Shown: positions 41,080-47,973 of the stretch, piece after piece
How the letters are laid out: each line of letters opens with the position of its first letter
Position numbering within the stretch: position 1 is the stretch's first letter
Translations under genes and position numbers: made by a program
Origin: an uncultured Holophagaceae bacterium
GTDB lineage: Bacteria; Acidobacteriota; Holophagae; Holophagales; Holophagaceae
Reading direction: 5' to 3'
Assembly: GCA_903873655.1 (NCBI GenBank)
Contig: CAIQPH010000042.1
Coordinates: 1 to 50,864, forward strand
Length of the DNA stretch: 50,864 bases
Notes under the pieces: generated by a model
What the model was told of the DNA's origin: nothing
The model's input: the letters and a program-made list of their open reading frames with translations, nothing else
Database searches by the model: none

Positions 41080-41829
41080 ATGAAGATCCTCGTCGCCCTC
41101 AAGCAGGTACCCGACACCGAAACCCGAATCAAGGTAGCCGCTGATGGGCGATCCCTTGATCCTGCGGACGTCAAGTGGATCATCAGTCCGTACGATGAGT
41201 TCGCCCTGGAAGAGGCCATCCGCATCAAGGAAGGCAAAGGCGCCGAAGTGATTGCCCTCTCCGTGGGCGGCGACAGCGTCAAGGATGTGCTCAAGAACGC
41301 GCTGGCCCTCGGGGCGGACTCTGCTGTCCTGCTCAGGGGTGATGGTCAGAGCGATGCCTTCGCCGTGGCCCAGATGATCGCCGCCTTCGCCAAGGACAAG
41401 GGCTTCGACTTGATTCTCTGCGGCAACAAGGGACTGGGCGGCGACAACGCCGCCATGGGGCCGATGCTGGCAGAACTGCTCGGAGTGCCCCAGGCCGGCG
41501 TGATCGTGAAGCTCGATCTGGGCGACGGCACCTTCCGGGCCGAGCGCGAGATCGAGGGCGGCTCTGAAATCGTGGAGGGATCCCTGCCCGCCGTGATCAC
41601 CGCGCAGAAGGGCCTCAACGAACCCCGCTACGCCAGCCTGAAGGGCATCATGGCCGCTAAGAAGAAGACCATCGAGGAAATCGAGGCTGCGCCTGCGACT
41701 GCAGGCGTGCAGATCACTTCCCTGACCCTGCCGCCAGAGCGCCCTGCAGGTCGCAAGATGGAAGGGGACCCCGCCGCCCAGGCCAGCAGCCTCCTCCAGG
41801 CCCTCAAGGACGAAGCCAAGGTCTTCTAG
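41080..41829 (+). CDS. etfB: Electron transfer flavoprotein subunit beta
   Basis: A 249-residue EtfB. It begins M-K-I-L-V-A-L-K-Q-V-P-D-T-E-T, with the A-L-A-L-G-A-D-x-A segment, the AMP-binding G-L-G-G-D-N-A-A-M-G-P region and the recognition-loop part (P-R-Y-A-S-L-K-G-I-M-A-A-K-K-K) conserved. With EtfA it carries electrons from acyl-CoA dehydrogenases to the quinone pool. The ATG has GGGAG seven bases upstream; an in-frame ATG earlier gives an atypical leader. etfA follows after 40 bases. Confidence 0.95.
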   Translation: MKILVALKQVPDTETRIKVAADGRSLDPADVKWIISPYDEFALEEAIRIKEGKGAEVIALSVGGDSVKDVLKNALALGADSAVLLRGDGQSDAFAVAQMIAAFAKDKGFDLILCGNKGLGGDNAAMGPMLAELLGVPQAGVIVKLDLGDGTFRAEREIEGGSEIVEGSLPAVITAQKGLNEPRYASLKGIMAAKKKTIEEIEAAPATAGVQITSLTLPPERPAGRKMEGDPAAQASSLLQALKDEAKVF

Positions 41830-41869
41830 GACGCCCATCTTCAGACAGCCGATTCGAAAGGACGACGCC

Positions 41870-42841
41870 ATGATTCTCGTATTCTGTGAACTGAAGGAAG
41901 GCCTGCTCCGCAAGCCCAGCGCCGAGGCGCTCAGCGAAGGCCGCCGCCTGGCGGATGCTTCAGGCAAGCGACTCGGCGCCCTCTTTGCCGGCGCCTCCTG
42001 CGCCGGAGCAGCCGAAGCCGCCAAATACGGCGCCGACGTGATCCTCACGGCCGAGGCCCCCACCCTGGCCTCCTATTCCAGCGATGCCTATGCTGCTGTC
42101 CTCGCGGATGCCGTCAAGGCCAAGGGTGCCACCGTGCTATTGGCCGCCGCCACCGCCGTCGGGAAGGATGTGGCCCCGCGCGCCGCCGCCCGCCTGGGCG
42201 CCGGGTACGCTTCTGATGTGACCGGACTTTCGATGGTAGACGGCAAACTTCAGGCGGTGCGCCCCGTCTATGCCGGCAAGGCCTTCGCCACCACCACCTT
42301 TGCCACTGCGGTCCAGGTCGCCACCACCCGCCCGAACGTGTTCCCCGCCGCCGAGAAATCCGGCGCGGGGGCCGTGGAATCCCTTCCTGCGCCTTCCGGT
42401 GATTTCAAGTCCGTGGTGAAAGAGATCCTCGCCAAGGCCAGCGGGAAGGTGGACTTGAGCGAGGCCAACATCATCGTGAGCGGCGGACGTGGCATGAAGG
42501 ACGGCGCCAATTTCAAGATCCTCGAGGAGCTGGCCGACGCCATTGGCGGCGTCGTGGGTGCCTCCCGGGCGGCCGTGGATGCGGGGTGGGGTCTGCCCCA
42601 CAGCATGCAGGTGGGGCAGACCGGTAAGGTCGTGAGCCCCACCCTCTACATCGCCTGCGGCATCAGCGGCGCCATCCAGCACATTGCCGGCATGAGCGGC
42701 TCGAAGTTCATCGTCGCCATCAACAAGGACTCGGAAGCCCCCATCTTCAAGCTGGCCAGCTATGGCATCGTCGGTGACCTGTTCGAGGTGGTTCCCGAAC
42801 TCACCAAAGCGGCCAAGGCCATGGGCATCGGCCAGGCCTGA
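41870..42841 (+). CDS. etfA: Electron transfer flavoprotein subunit alpha
   Basis: A 323-residue EtfA. The C-terminal FAD domain shows [43 protein letters not shown] and [10 protein letters not shown], the family signature. It is the FAD-bearing partner of EtfB. A ribosome site AAAGGA precedes the ATG. It ends [11 protein letters not shown]; a near-copy of this ending lies about 70 bases downstream, out in the spacer. Confidence 0.95.
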   Translation: MILVFCELKEGLLRKPSAEALSEGRRLADASGKRLGALFAGASCAGAAEAAKYGADVILTAEAPTLASYSSDAYAAVLADAVKAKGATVLLAAATAVGKDVAPRAAARLGAGYASDVTGLSMVDGKLQAVRPVYAGKAFATTTFATAVQVATTRPNVFPAAEKSGAGAVESLPAPSGDFKSVVKEILAKASGKVDLSEANIIVSGGRGMKDGANFKILEELADAIGGVVGASRAAVDAGWGLPHSMQVGQTGKVVSPTLYIACGISGAIQHIAGMSGSKFIVAINKDSEAPIFKLASYGIVGDLFEVVPELTKAAKAMGIGQA

Positions 42842-42884
42842 AGCTCAACCCACGGAACCACCTGTCCCTTGATGCAGGGAGTCT

Positions 42885-42907
42885 CGGTATCCCCGAAGGG
42901 GATACCG
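42885..42907 (+). repeat. Perfect 10-bp hairpin downstream of etfA
   Basis: CGGTATCCCC and GGGGATACCG pair perfectly around a GAA loop. No T-run follows. It may stabilise the etfBA messenger or be part of the decayed sequence that follows it. Confidence 0.45.
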
Positions 42908-42909
42908 GG

Positions 42910-42945
42910 AAGGCGGCGAAGGCTTTGGGCATTGGTTCCAACTAG
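42910..42945 (+). pseudogene. Remnant of a second etfA 3' end
   Basis: Eleven codons and a stop read K-A-A-K-A-L-G-I-G-S-N-stop, nearly the same as the real EtfA ending [11 protein letters not shown]. Twenty-one of the first 27 bases agree, and most of the differences are at third codon positions, so it looks like a diverged homologous coding end rather than a recent copy. No upstream EtfA coding remains. Confidence 0.45.
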
Positions 42946-42962
42946 CCGTCGTTCTTCACTCC

Positions 42963-42996
42963 AAAAAATGGCCCAGCCTTTGCCGGGTCATTTTTT
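42963..42996. terminator. Bidirectional rho-independent terminator after etfA
   Basis: AAAAAATGGCCC pairs with GGGTCATTTTTT (one G-T wobble) around a 10-base loop. The six T residues end etfBA transcription, and the A-run gives a T-run on the other strand for the leftward gene at 43011-43238. Confidence 0.88.
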
Positions 42997-43010
42997 AGAG
43001 CGAGAAATGA

Positions 43011-43238
43011 CTATACCGGTTCAAAGCCCTCCTCCCACAGGAAGGCCCGGGCGTCCTCGGGGTCCCCGAATCTGGCGATGACCATGTCGCCTTCATTGCC
43101 GTCCCCATCCAGGGCATCGAGGCTGTTCCGCTCCCGGATAACACAGGCGCCGCCAATCTCATCCAACCCGAACTGCACCAACTCCCGGAGGCACCCATGC
43201 TCATCCCGCCAGAGTTCAACCAGCAGATCTGTTCCCAT
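43011..43238 (-). CDS. Small acidic hypothetical protein
   Basis: A 75-residue acidic protein of unknown function. It has alternating strand- and helix-like stretches (T-D-L-L-V-E-L-W-R-D, D-M-V-I-A-R-F-G-D-P-E-D-A-R-A-F-L) that resemble a small alpha/beta ferredoxin-like fold; this is only a visual impression. The ATG has GGGGA six bases upstream. It follows the cNMP-FHA gene after a perfect 15-bp hairpin and ends at a strong bidirectional terminator, so it is likely expressed with that gene. Confidence 0.65.
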   Translation of the reverse strand: MGTDLLVELWRDEHGCLRELVQFGLDEIGGACVIRERNSLDALDGDGNEGDMVIARFGDPEDARAFLWEEGFEPV

Positions 43239-43247
43239 CTTTTCCCC

Positions 43248-43280
43248 ACTTAGCTTTTCCGTGCAACGGAAAAGCTAAGT
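43248..43280 (-). repeat. Perfect 15-bp intercistronic hairpin
   Basis: ACTTAGCTTTTCCGT and ACGGAAAAGCTAAGT pair perfectly with a three-base loop. It covers the stop codon of the cNMP-FHA gene and ends just before the ribosome site of the small gene downstream. It lacks a T-run after it on the minus strand, so a role in translation coupling or mRNA processing is more likely than termination. Confidence 0.6.
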
Positions 43281-43997
43281 CTTTTCGAAGAACAACACAA
43301 CCATCCCAAATCCCACGCGATCGCCGTGTTTCAGTTCCCTGGGCTCGCCGGGCTGGATGCGTTCGCCGCGCACGAAGGTCCCATTGGCCACGCCCGGCTC
43401 CTCCAGCAGGAAGTACCGGTGGTGTTCGCAGAGGATGCGGGCGTGGCGGCGGGACACGCTCAGGTTGTGGTCCTCTTCGGTCAGGTCGATATCGGGATGC
43501 ACGCCCGTGGTGGGGTCGAACCGGCCTATGAGGGACCCGTGGGACAGGATCGGATGGGGCTTGCCGCTGAGTACCGACACGAGGTTGGCCACCGGCGCCG
43601 AGGGGGCCTTGACCGGTCGGTTGGCATCCATGGCCTCGACCCGCTCACCCAGTTCCCGGTGCCGCTGGGCGAGGCGCTGCATCATCTTCACGGATACTTC
43701 CGGATTCTGGCGGATCATCCGCAGGAAGGTGCCCCGGGTGATCGCGATGAGATCCGAATCCTCCAGGGCCATGGCCGTATGCTGGCGCGGGAGGGCTTCC
43801 AGCAGGCTGCCCTCTCCGAAGAAATCCCCCTTGGCGAGTTCCTCAGCCCAGTCTCCCTGGGGCTCCTCAGAGACATACATCCGGATCTTGCCCGACAGGA
43901 TGATGTACATCTGCTGGGCCATCTCCCCCTTGCGGTAAACGATCTCCCCCTCGTGGAAACGCAGCTTGCTTTGATCGATGAAGCTGGGTTCAGCCAT
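43275..43997 (-). CDS. Cyclic-nucleotide-binding and FHA-domain protein
   Basis: A 240-residue protein with two domains. Residues about 10-120 are a CRP-like cNMP-binding barrel (I-L-S-G-K-I-R-M-Y-V, G-D-F-F-G-E-G-S-L-L, R-Q-H-T-A-M-A). Residues about 150-240 are an FHA domain with G-R-F-D-P-T-T-G-V-H-P-D-I-D-L, S-V-S-R-R-H-A-R-I and N-G-T-F-V-R-G, the phosphothreonine-binding pattern. No DNA-binding helix-turn-helix is present, so it is not a CRP regulator. It would connect nucleotide sensing to phosphoprotein binding; no kinase gene is nearby. Confidence 0.88.
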   Translation of the reverse strand: MAEPSFIDQSKLRFHEGEIVYRKGEMAQQMYIILSGKIRMYVSEEPQGDWAEELAKGDFFGEGSLLEALPRQHTAMALEDSDLIAITRGTFLRMIRQNPEVSVKMMQRLAQRHRELGERVEAMDANRPVKAPSAPVANLVSVLSGKPHPILSHGSLIGRFDPTTGVHPDIDLTEEDHNLSVSRRHARILCEHHRYFLLEEPGVANGTFVRGERIQPGEPRELKHGDRVGFGMVVLFFEKT

Positions 43998-44050
43998 GGG
44001 GGTCCCGGAGTGCTCTCTAGATTAACCCAGGGTGTGGGCCAGGAGGAACT

Positions 44051-44566
44051 TCACACACCCGGTTTGAAGCACCGAGCCATCAGATCCTCCAGGATCCGGG
44101 CCTCGGTGGCCGAGAAACCGTCCTGGTGGGGGCAATCCAGGTCGAGCACCGCCGCCAGCTGTCCACCGATCCAAATGGGAACCACCAGCTCACTGCGGGT
44201 GGCATCGTCACAAGCGATATGGCCGGGGAAGACGTGGACATCAGGCACCAGCTGTGTCAGACCCGTGCGGGCGCAAGCCCCGCAGACGCCTTTCTCGAAG
44301 GGGATGCGGAGACAGCCCATGCCGCCCTGATAGGGTCCGACAGCCAACATCCCGTGGGCCACCTGGCGGTAGAACCCACACCAGTTCGCTTGAGGAAGCG
44401 TCTCCCAGAGCAGGCAGGCCAGGGTCGCCTGGATGGCCACTTCCTCCGTTTCGCCCTCGAGAACGGCCTCGATCTGCGGCAGTGCCTCCCGCAGTCGCGC
44501 CACCCGCTCCCCTTCGGGCAAGAGGGTGCCCCGCGCCACCTTGGCCAGCAGGATGCCCTCGCTCAT
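44051..44566 (-). CDS. msrC: Free methionine-(R)-sulfoxide reductase (GAF type)
   Basis: A 171-residue GAF-domain enzyme. Cys85, Cys95 and Cys119 fall at the three catalytic positions of fRMsr (G-C-L-R-I-P-F-E-K-G-V-C-G-A-C-A-R-T and H-I-A-C-D-D-A-T-R-S-E-L-V-V-P). It reduces free methionine-R-sulfoxide in the cytosol with thioredoxin. About 45 residues at the N terminus are longer than the minimal domain but still normal. It is leftward, and its start diverges from lpxK by 23 bases. Confidence 0.88.
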   Translation of the reverse strand: MSEGILLAKVARGTLLPEGERVARLREALPQIEAVLEGETEEVAIQATLACLLWETLPQANWCGFYRQVAHGMLAVGPYQGGMGCLRIPFEKGVCGACARTGLTQLVPDVHVFPGHIACDDATRSELVVPIWIGGQLAAVLDLDCPHQDGFSATEARILEDLMARCFKPGV

Positions 44567-44589
44567 GTATCCTCCGCTAACCTGTTGCT

Positions 44590-45666
44590 ATGTCCATTCT
44601 GCGCTACCTGGCCGTCCCCCTGTCCCCCCTCTACGGGGCGGTGGTGCGCGCCCGGAACCGGAGTTTCGATGCCCATCCCGAGCGGGCCGCCCGCGCAGGC
44701 GTCCCGGTGGTGTCCGTGGGCAACCTGAGTACCGGCGGGACCGGGAAAACCCCGCTGACGCTCTTTCTGGCAGAAAGACTGGAGGACGCCGGATGGCCCA
44801 ATGCCGTGCTCTCGCGAGGCTATGGCGGGCGCCGGGATGTGGACCCCATGAGCGTGGAACCGGACTCGAACCCCCGGGAGACCGGTGACGAACCCCTGCT
44901 CATGGCCCGCCGCCTGGGCGCCCACCGGGTGGTTGTGGGCCGGAAACGCCACAACGCCGCCTTACGGGCCCTCTCACAGCGACCGGATCTGCGCTGCCTG
45001 CTGCTGGACGATGGTTTTCAGCACCGGGCCCTGCATCGCGATCTGGATCTGCTCGTGCTGGACGGTGTCCGCCGCTGGGGCGACGGAAGGATGCTCCCTG
45101 TGGGCGACCTGCGGGAACCCATGGCCAGCGGGGCCCGCGCCCATGCCCTGGTGGTGACGCGGGCCGCGCGGGTGTCGGACCGCAGCGAGATCGAGGCCTG
45201 GTGGTCCTCCAACGGGTCAGGAGGACCCATCTTCTGGGTGGATCTCGCGCTGCAGGGGATGCGCCGTTGGGATTCGGGAGCGTGGGCCTCCCTGCCCCTT
45301 GCAGGAGCCGGTCCGGCCTTCGCCTGGTGCGGGCTTGGCCATCCCGAGGCCTTCTATGCCGACCTTCTGCTGGCTGGTCAGGCCTGGGTCGGATCCCACA
45401 GCTTTCCCGATCATGATGGCCCCACTCCGTCGGATCTCCGACGACTGCAGGACCAGGCTCGTCTCGAAGGCGCGGAATGGCTGGTCTGCACCGAGAAGGA
45501 CGCCGTGAAACTGACCGCCGAGCATGCCAGGGTCCTGGCAGCCCCGCTTTATGTGGCGGAGCAGCACGTGATCGGTGGGGAGCCGCTACTCACTTGGGTG
45601 CTGTCCCAGCTGGGCTGGAGCGCGGGGCTGAGCGGCTCCGGCCCACCTTCCCTAATGATGACCTAA
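44590..45666 (+). CDS. lpxK: Tetraacyldisaccharide 4'-kinase LpxK
   Basis: A 358-residue LpxK. The P-loop V-G-N-L-S-T-G-G-T-G-K-T-P (residues 43-55), S-R-G-Y-G-G, L-L-D-D-G-F-Q-H-R and the late C-T-E-K-D-A-V-K-L are conserved. It phosphorylates the lipid A precursor at the 4' position at the inner membrane, so the organism makes lipid A. Starting at an ATG with GCTAACCTG upstream, it has only a weak ribosome site. The next gene, livK, begins 56 bases later. Confidence 0.94.
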   Translation: MSILRYLAVPLSPLYGAVVRARNRSFDAHPERAARAGVPVVSVGNLSTGGTGKTPLTLFLAERLEDAGWPNAVLSRGYGGRRDVDPMSVEPDSNPRETGDEPLLMARRLGAHRVVVGRKRHNAALRALSQRPDLRCLLLDDGFQHRALHRDLDLLVLDGVRRWGDGRMLPVGDLREPMASGARAHALVVTRAARVSDRSEIEAWWSSNGSGGPIFWVDLALQGMRRWDSGAWASLPLAGAGPAFAWCGLGHPEAFYADLLLAGQAWVGSHSFPDHDGPTPSDLRRLQDQARLEGAEWLVCTEKDAVKLTAEHARVLAAPLYVAEQHVIGGEPLLTWVLSQLGWSAGLSGSGPPSLMMT

Positions 45667-45722
45667 GGGTTATGCTCGCACCATCGAACCACCTCCAACC
45701 AGCCACTTGAAAGGAGAACAGG

Positions 45723-47000
45723 ATGCTCAAGCAAACTGCCTTTGGAACTCTCGTGCTCGCGGCCCTGGGCCTGCACGCGGGAGACACAGTCAAGATCGCC
45801 CTCACGGGCCCCTACTCCGGGGGCTCCGCGCCCATGGGCACGTCCACGCGTGACGGATCGAAGCTCGCCATCGCCGAGATCAACGCGGCGGGCGGCATCC
45901 AGGTGGGCGCCAAGCGGATGAAGATCGAGATCATCGAGCGGGACGACGAGGCCAAGAACGAGCGCGGCGCCCTCATCGCCCAGGAACTGGCCGCCATGGG
46001 TGATCTCTCCGGCGTCATCGGCACCGTCAACACAGGTGTCTGCATGGCGGGCGACAAGCATCTGCAGGAACAAGGCATCACCAAGATCATCTGCCCCGCC
46101 GCGGGCTCGGCCTCCATGACGCAGTGGGCCAACAAGCCCGACAAGCCCGGCGTGAAGGAAAACTCCATCTTCCGCTTCGCTGCCTACGATGGCATCCAGG
46201 CGGCCATGGTGGTCGAGGAGGCCATCAATCGGAAGTTCAAGAAGGTGGCCGTGGTCTTCGATTCCACCAACTACGGCGTGTCCGGCCGCGACGACATGCT
46301 GGATCAGATCAAGAAGCAGGGGAACAAGCTCGAGGTGGTGGCCCAGGAGAAGTTCAACATCGGCGACAAGGACATGACCGCCCAATTGCTGCGGGCCAAG
46401 TCCGTCGGTGCCGAGGCCATCCTGATCTGGGCCATCGGCCCCGAACTGGCCGCCGTGTCCAACGGCGCCGCCAAGATCGGCATGAAGTCCTCGCTCATCG
46501 GCGGCTGGACCCTATCCATGTCCAACTACATCGACAACGCCGGTAAGAATGGCAACGGCACCCTCATGCCGCAGACCTTCATTGAAGAGCCCATCACCCC
46601 CAAGGCCAAGGCCTTCATTGACGGCTTCCACAAGGCCTACAAGGTTGATCGCATGCCCTCCGCCGTGGCCGCCGCTCAGGGCTATGACGCCGTCTACATC
46701 TTCGCCGCCGCCGTGAAGCAGGCGGGCAGCACGGACACCCACAAGATCAAGGAGGCCCTGGAGGACCTGAAAGAGCCCGTGAAGGGCGTCATCGCCACCT
46801 GGAACCACCCCTACACCAAGTGGGATCCAGCGGATGTCGCCACCCACGAGGCCTTCCGTCGCGAGCAAGTCGTCATGGGCATGGTCCAGGACGGCCGCGT
46901 GGTCTTCGGCAATGAGTCCGACAAGGCCCGGCTCATCAAGGAGGCGACCGGGCTGACTCCCGCCAAGGCCAAGACCAAGGCCAAAGCCAAGACCAAGTAA
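45723..47000 (+). CDS. livK: Branched-chain amino-acid ABC transporter, substrate-binding protein
   Basis: A 425-residue periplasmic binding protein of the LivK/LIVBP type. A short signal peptide (about residues 1-19) precedes V-K-I-A-L-T-G-P-Y-S-G-G-S-A-P-M-G, the usual start of the mature fold, followed by G-S-K-L-A-I-A-E-I-N-A-A-G-G-I. It ends in a lysine-rich tail, T-P-A-K-A-K-T-K-A-K-A-K-T-K, which is not part of the fold. It has GAAAGGAG before its ATG. The terminator after it probably lets it be made in excess over the membrane genes that follow. Confidence 0.93.
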   Translation: MLKQTAFGTLVLAALGLHAGDTVKIALTGPYSGGSAPMGTSTRDGSKLAIAEINAAGGIQVGAKRMKIEIIERDDEAKNERGALIAQELAAMGDLSGVIGTVNTGVCMAGDKHLQEQGITKIICPAAGSASMTQWANKPDKPGVKENSIFRFAAYDGIQAAMVVEEAINRKFKKVAVVFDSTNYGVSGRDDMLDQIKKQGNKLEVVAQEKFNIGDKDMTAQLLRAKSVGAEAILIWAIGPELAAVSNGAAKIGMKSSLIGGWTLSMSNYIDNAGKNGNGTLMPQTFIEEPITPKAKAFIDGFHKAYKVDRMPSAVAAAQGYDAVYIFAAAVKQAGSTDTHKIKEALEDLKEPVKGVIATWNHPYTKWDPADVATHEAFRREQVVMGMVQDGRVVFGNESDKARLIKEATGLTPAKAKTKAKAKTK

Positions 47001-47016
47001 CCTCCGCCACCGCGCT

Positions 47017-47045
47017 CCGGGGGGCTTCGGCCCCCCGGTCTTTTT
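47017..47045 (+). terminator. Terminator between livK and livH
   Basis: CCGGGGGGC and GCCCCCCGG pair perfectly around a TTCG tetraloop, followed by TCTTTTT. Partial read-through would feed the downstream transporter genes. Confidence 0.88.
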
Positions 47046-47071
47046 CTCGACCAACCAAGAATGGGCCCGGC

Positions 47072-47950
47072 ATGAATGCATCGATCATCGGCCAGATGGC
47101 GGTCAGCGGCGCGTTGATGGGGCTGGTCTACGCGCTCATCGCCTACGGCTTCCAACTGACCTACGCCACCAGCAAGAGCATCAACTTCGGTCAGGGCGAG
47201 CTGGTGATGGTCTCGGCCTTCTTCAGCCTGACCCTCACCAACCTGGGCCTGCCCTACTGGGCGATGATTCCAGGCGGCCTGCTGTTCGGCGCCCTCATGG
47301 GCCTGGTGGTGGAGCGGGCCGGGGTGCGGCTCGCCCTCGAGCAGAGGAGTGAAGGCTGGATCCTGCTAACGATCATCATCGGCCTCTTCTTCTTCTCTGC
47401 GGCCGAGAACATCTGGGGCCGCGACGACCGGCCCTTCCCCACGCCGATCTCTGCCGATCCGATCCGTGTGCTCGGCGTGGACATCACTCGCCTCGAAATC
47501 TCTGTGGCCGTAGGCGTGCTGGGCATCATGGGCCTCATCGAACTCTTCAAGCGCCGCACCCTGCTGGGCAAGGCTTTCGAGGCGGTCTCAGCGGACCGCG
47601 ATGCGGCAGAACTCATGGGGATCTCCGCCACTCGCACGGTCATGCTCTCATATGGGCTGTCAGGTGCCGTGGCCGCCCTGGCGGGCATCCTGGTCTCGCC
47701 CATCACCACCGTCGGCCCCACCATGGCCTCGGCCCTCATTCTCAAGGCCTTCTCCGTGGCTGTGGTCGCGGGTCTGGATTCTGGCTTCGGGGTGGTGCTC
47801 ATCGGCATGTTCCTGGGCGCACTGGAAAGTCTGTCCAGCTTCTACTTGGGCAGCGGCTGGCGCGAAGCACCAGGACTCGTGTTGCTGATCCTCGCCCTGG
47901 CCGTGCGCCCCACCGGCGTGTTCGGCAAAGCAGTGATCAGGAAGGTCTGA
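47072..47950 (+). CDS. livH: Branched-chain amino-acid ABC transporter permease LivH
   Basis: A 292-residue permease with about eight membrane helices. It shows G-L-V-Y-A-L-I-A-Y-G-F-Q-L-T-Y, the N-F-G-Q-G-E motif, and the ABC-contact loop region A-F-E-A-V-S-A-D-R-D-A-A-E-L-M-G-I. This is LivH-like. It pairs with the LivM part of the next gene product to form the channel. It starts 27 bases past the terminator that follows livK. Confidence 0.92.
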   Translation: MNASIIGQMAVSGALMGLVYALIAYGFQLTYATSKSINFGQGELVMVSAFFSLTLTNLGLPYWAMIPGGLLFGALMGLVVERAGVRLALEQRSEGWILLTIIIGLFFFSAAENIWGRDDRPFPTPISADPIRVLGVDITRLEISVAVGVLGIMGLIELFKRRTLLGKAFEAVSADRDAAELMGISATRTVMLSYGLSGAVAALAGILVSPITTVGPTMASALILKAFSVAVVAGLDSGFGVVLIGMFLGALESLSSFYLGSGWREAPGLVLLILALAVRPTGVFGKAVIRKV

Positions 47951-47973
47951 CCCATGCTGGAACAGGCTCTCAC

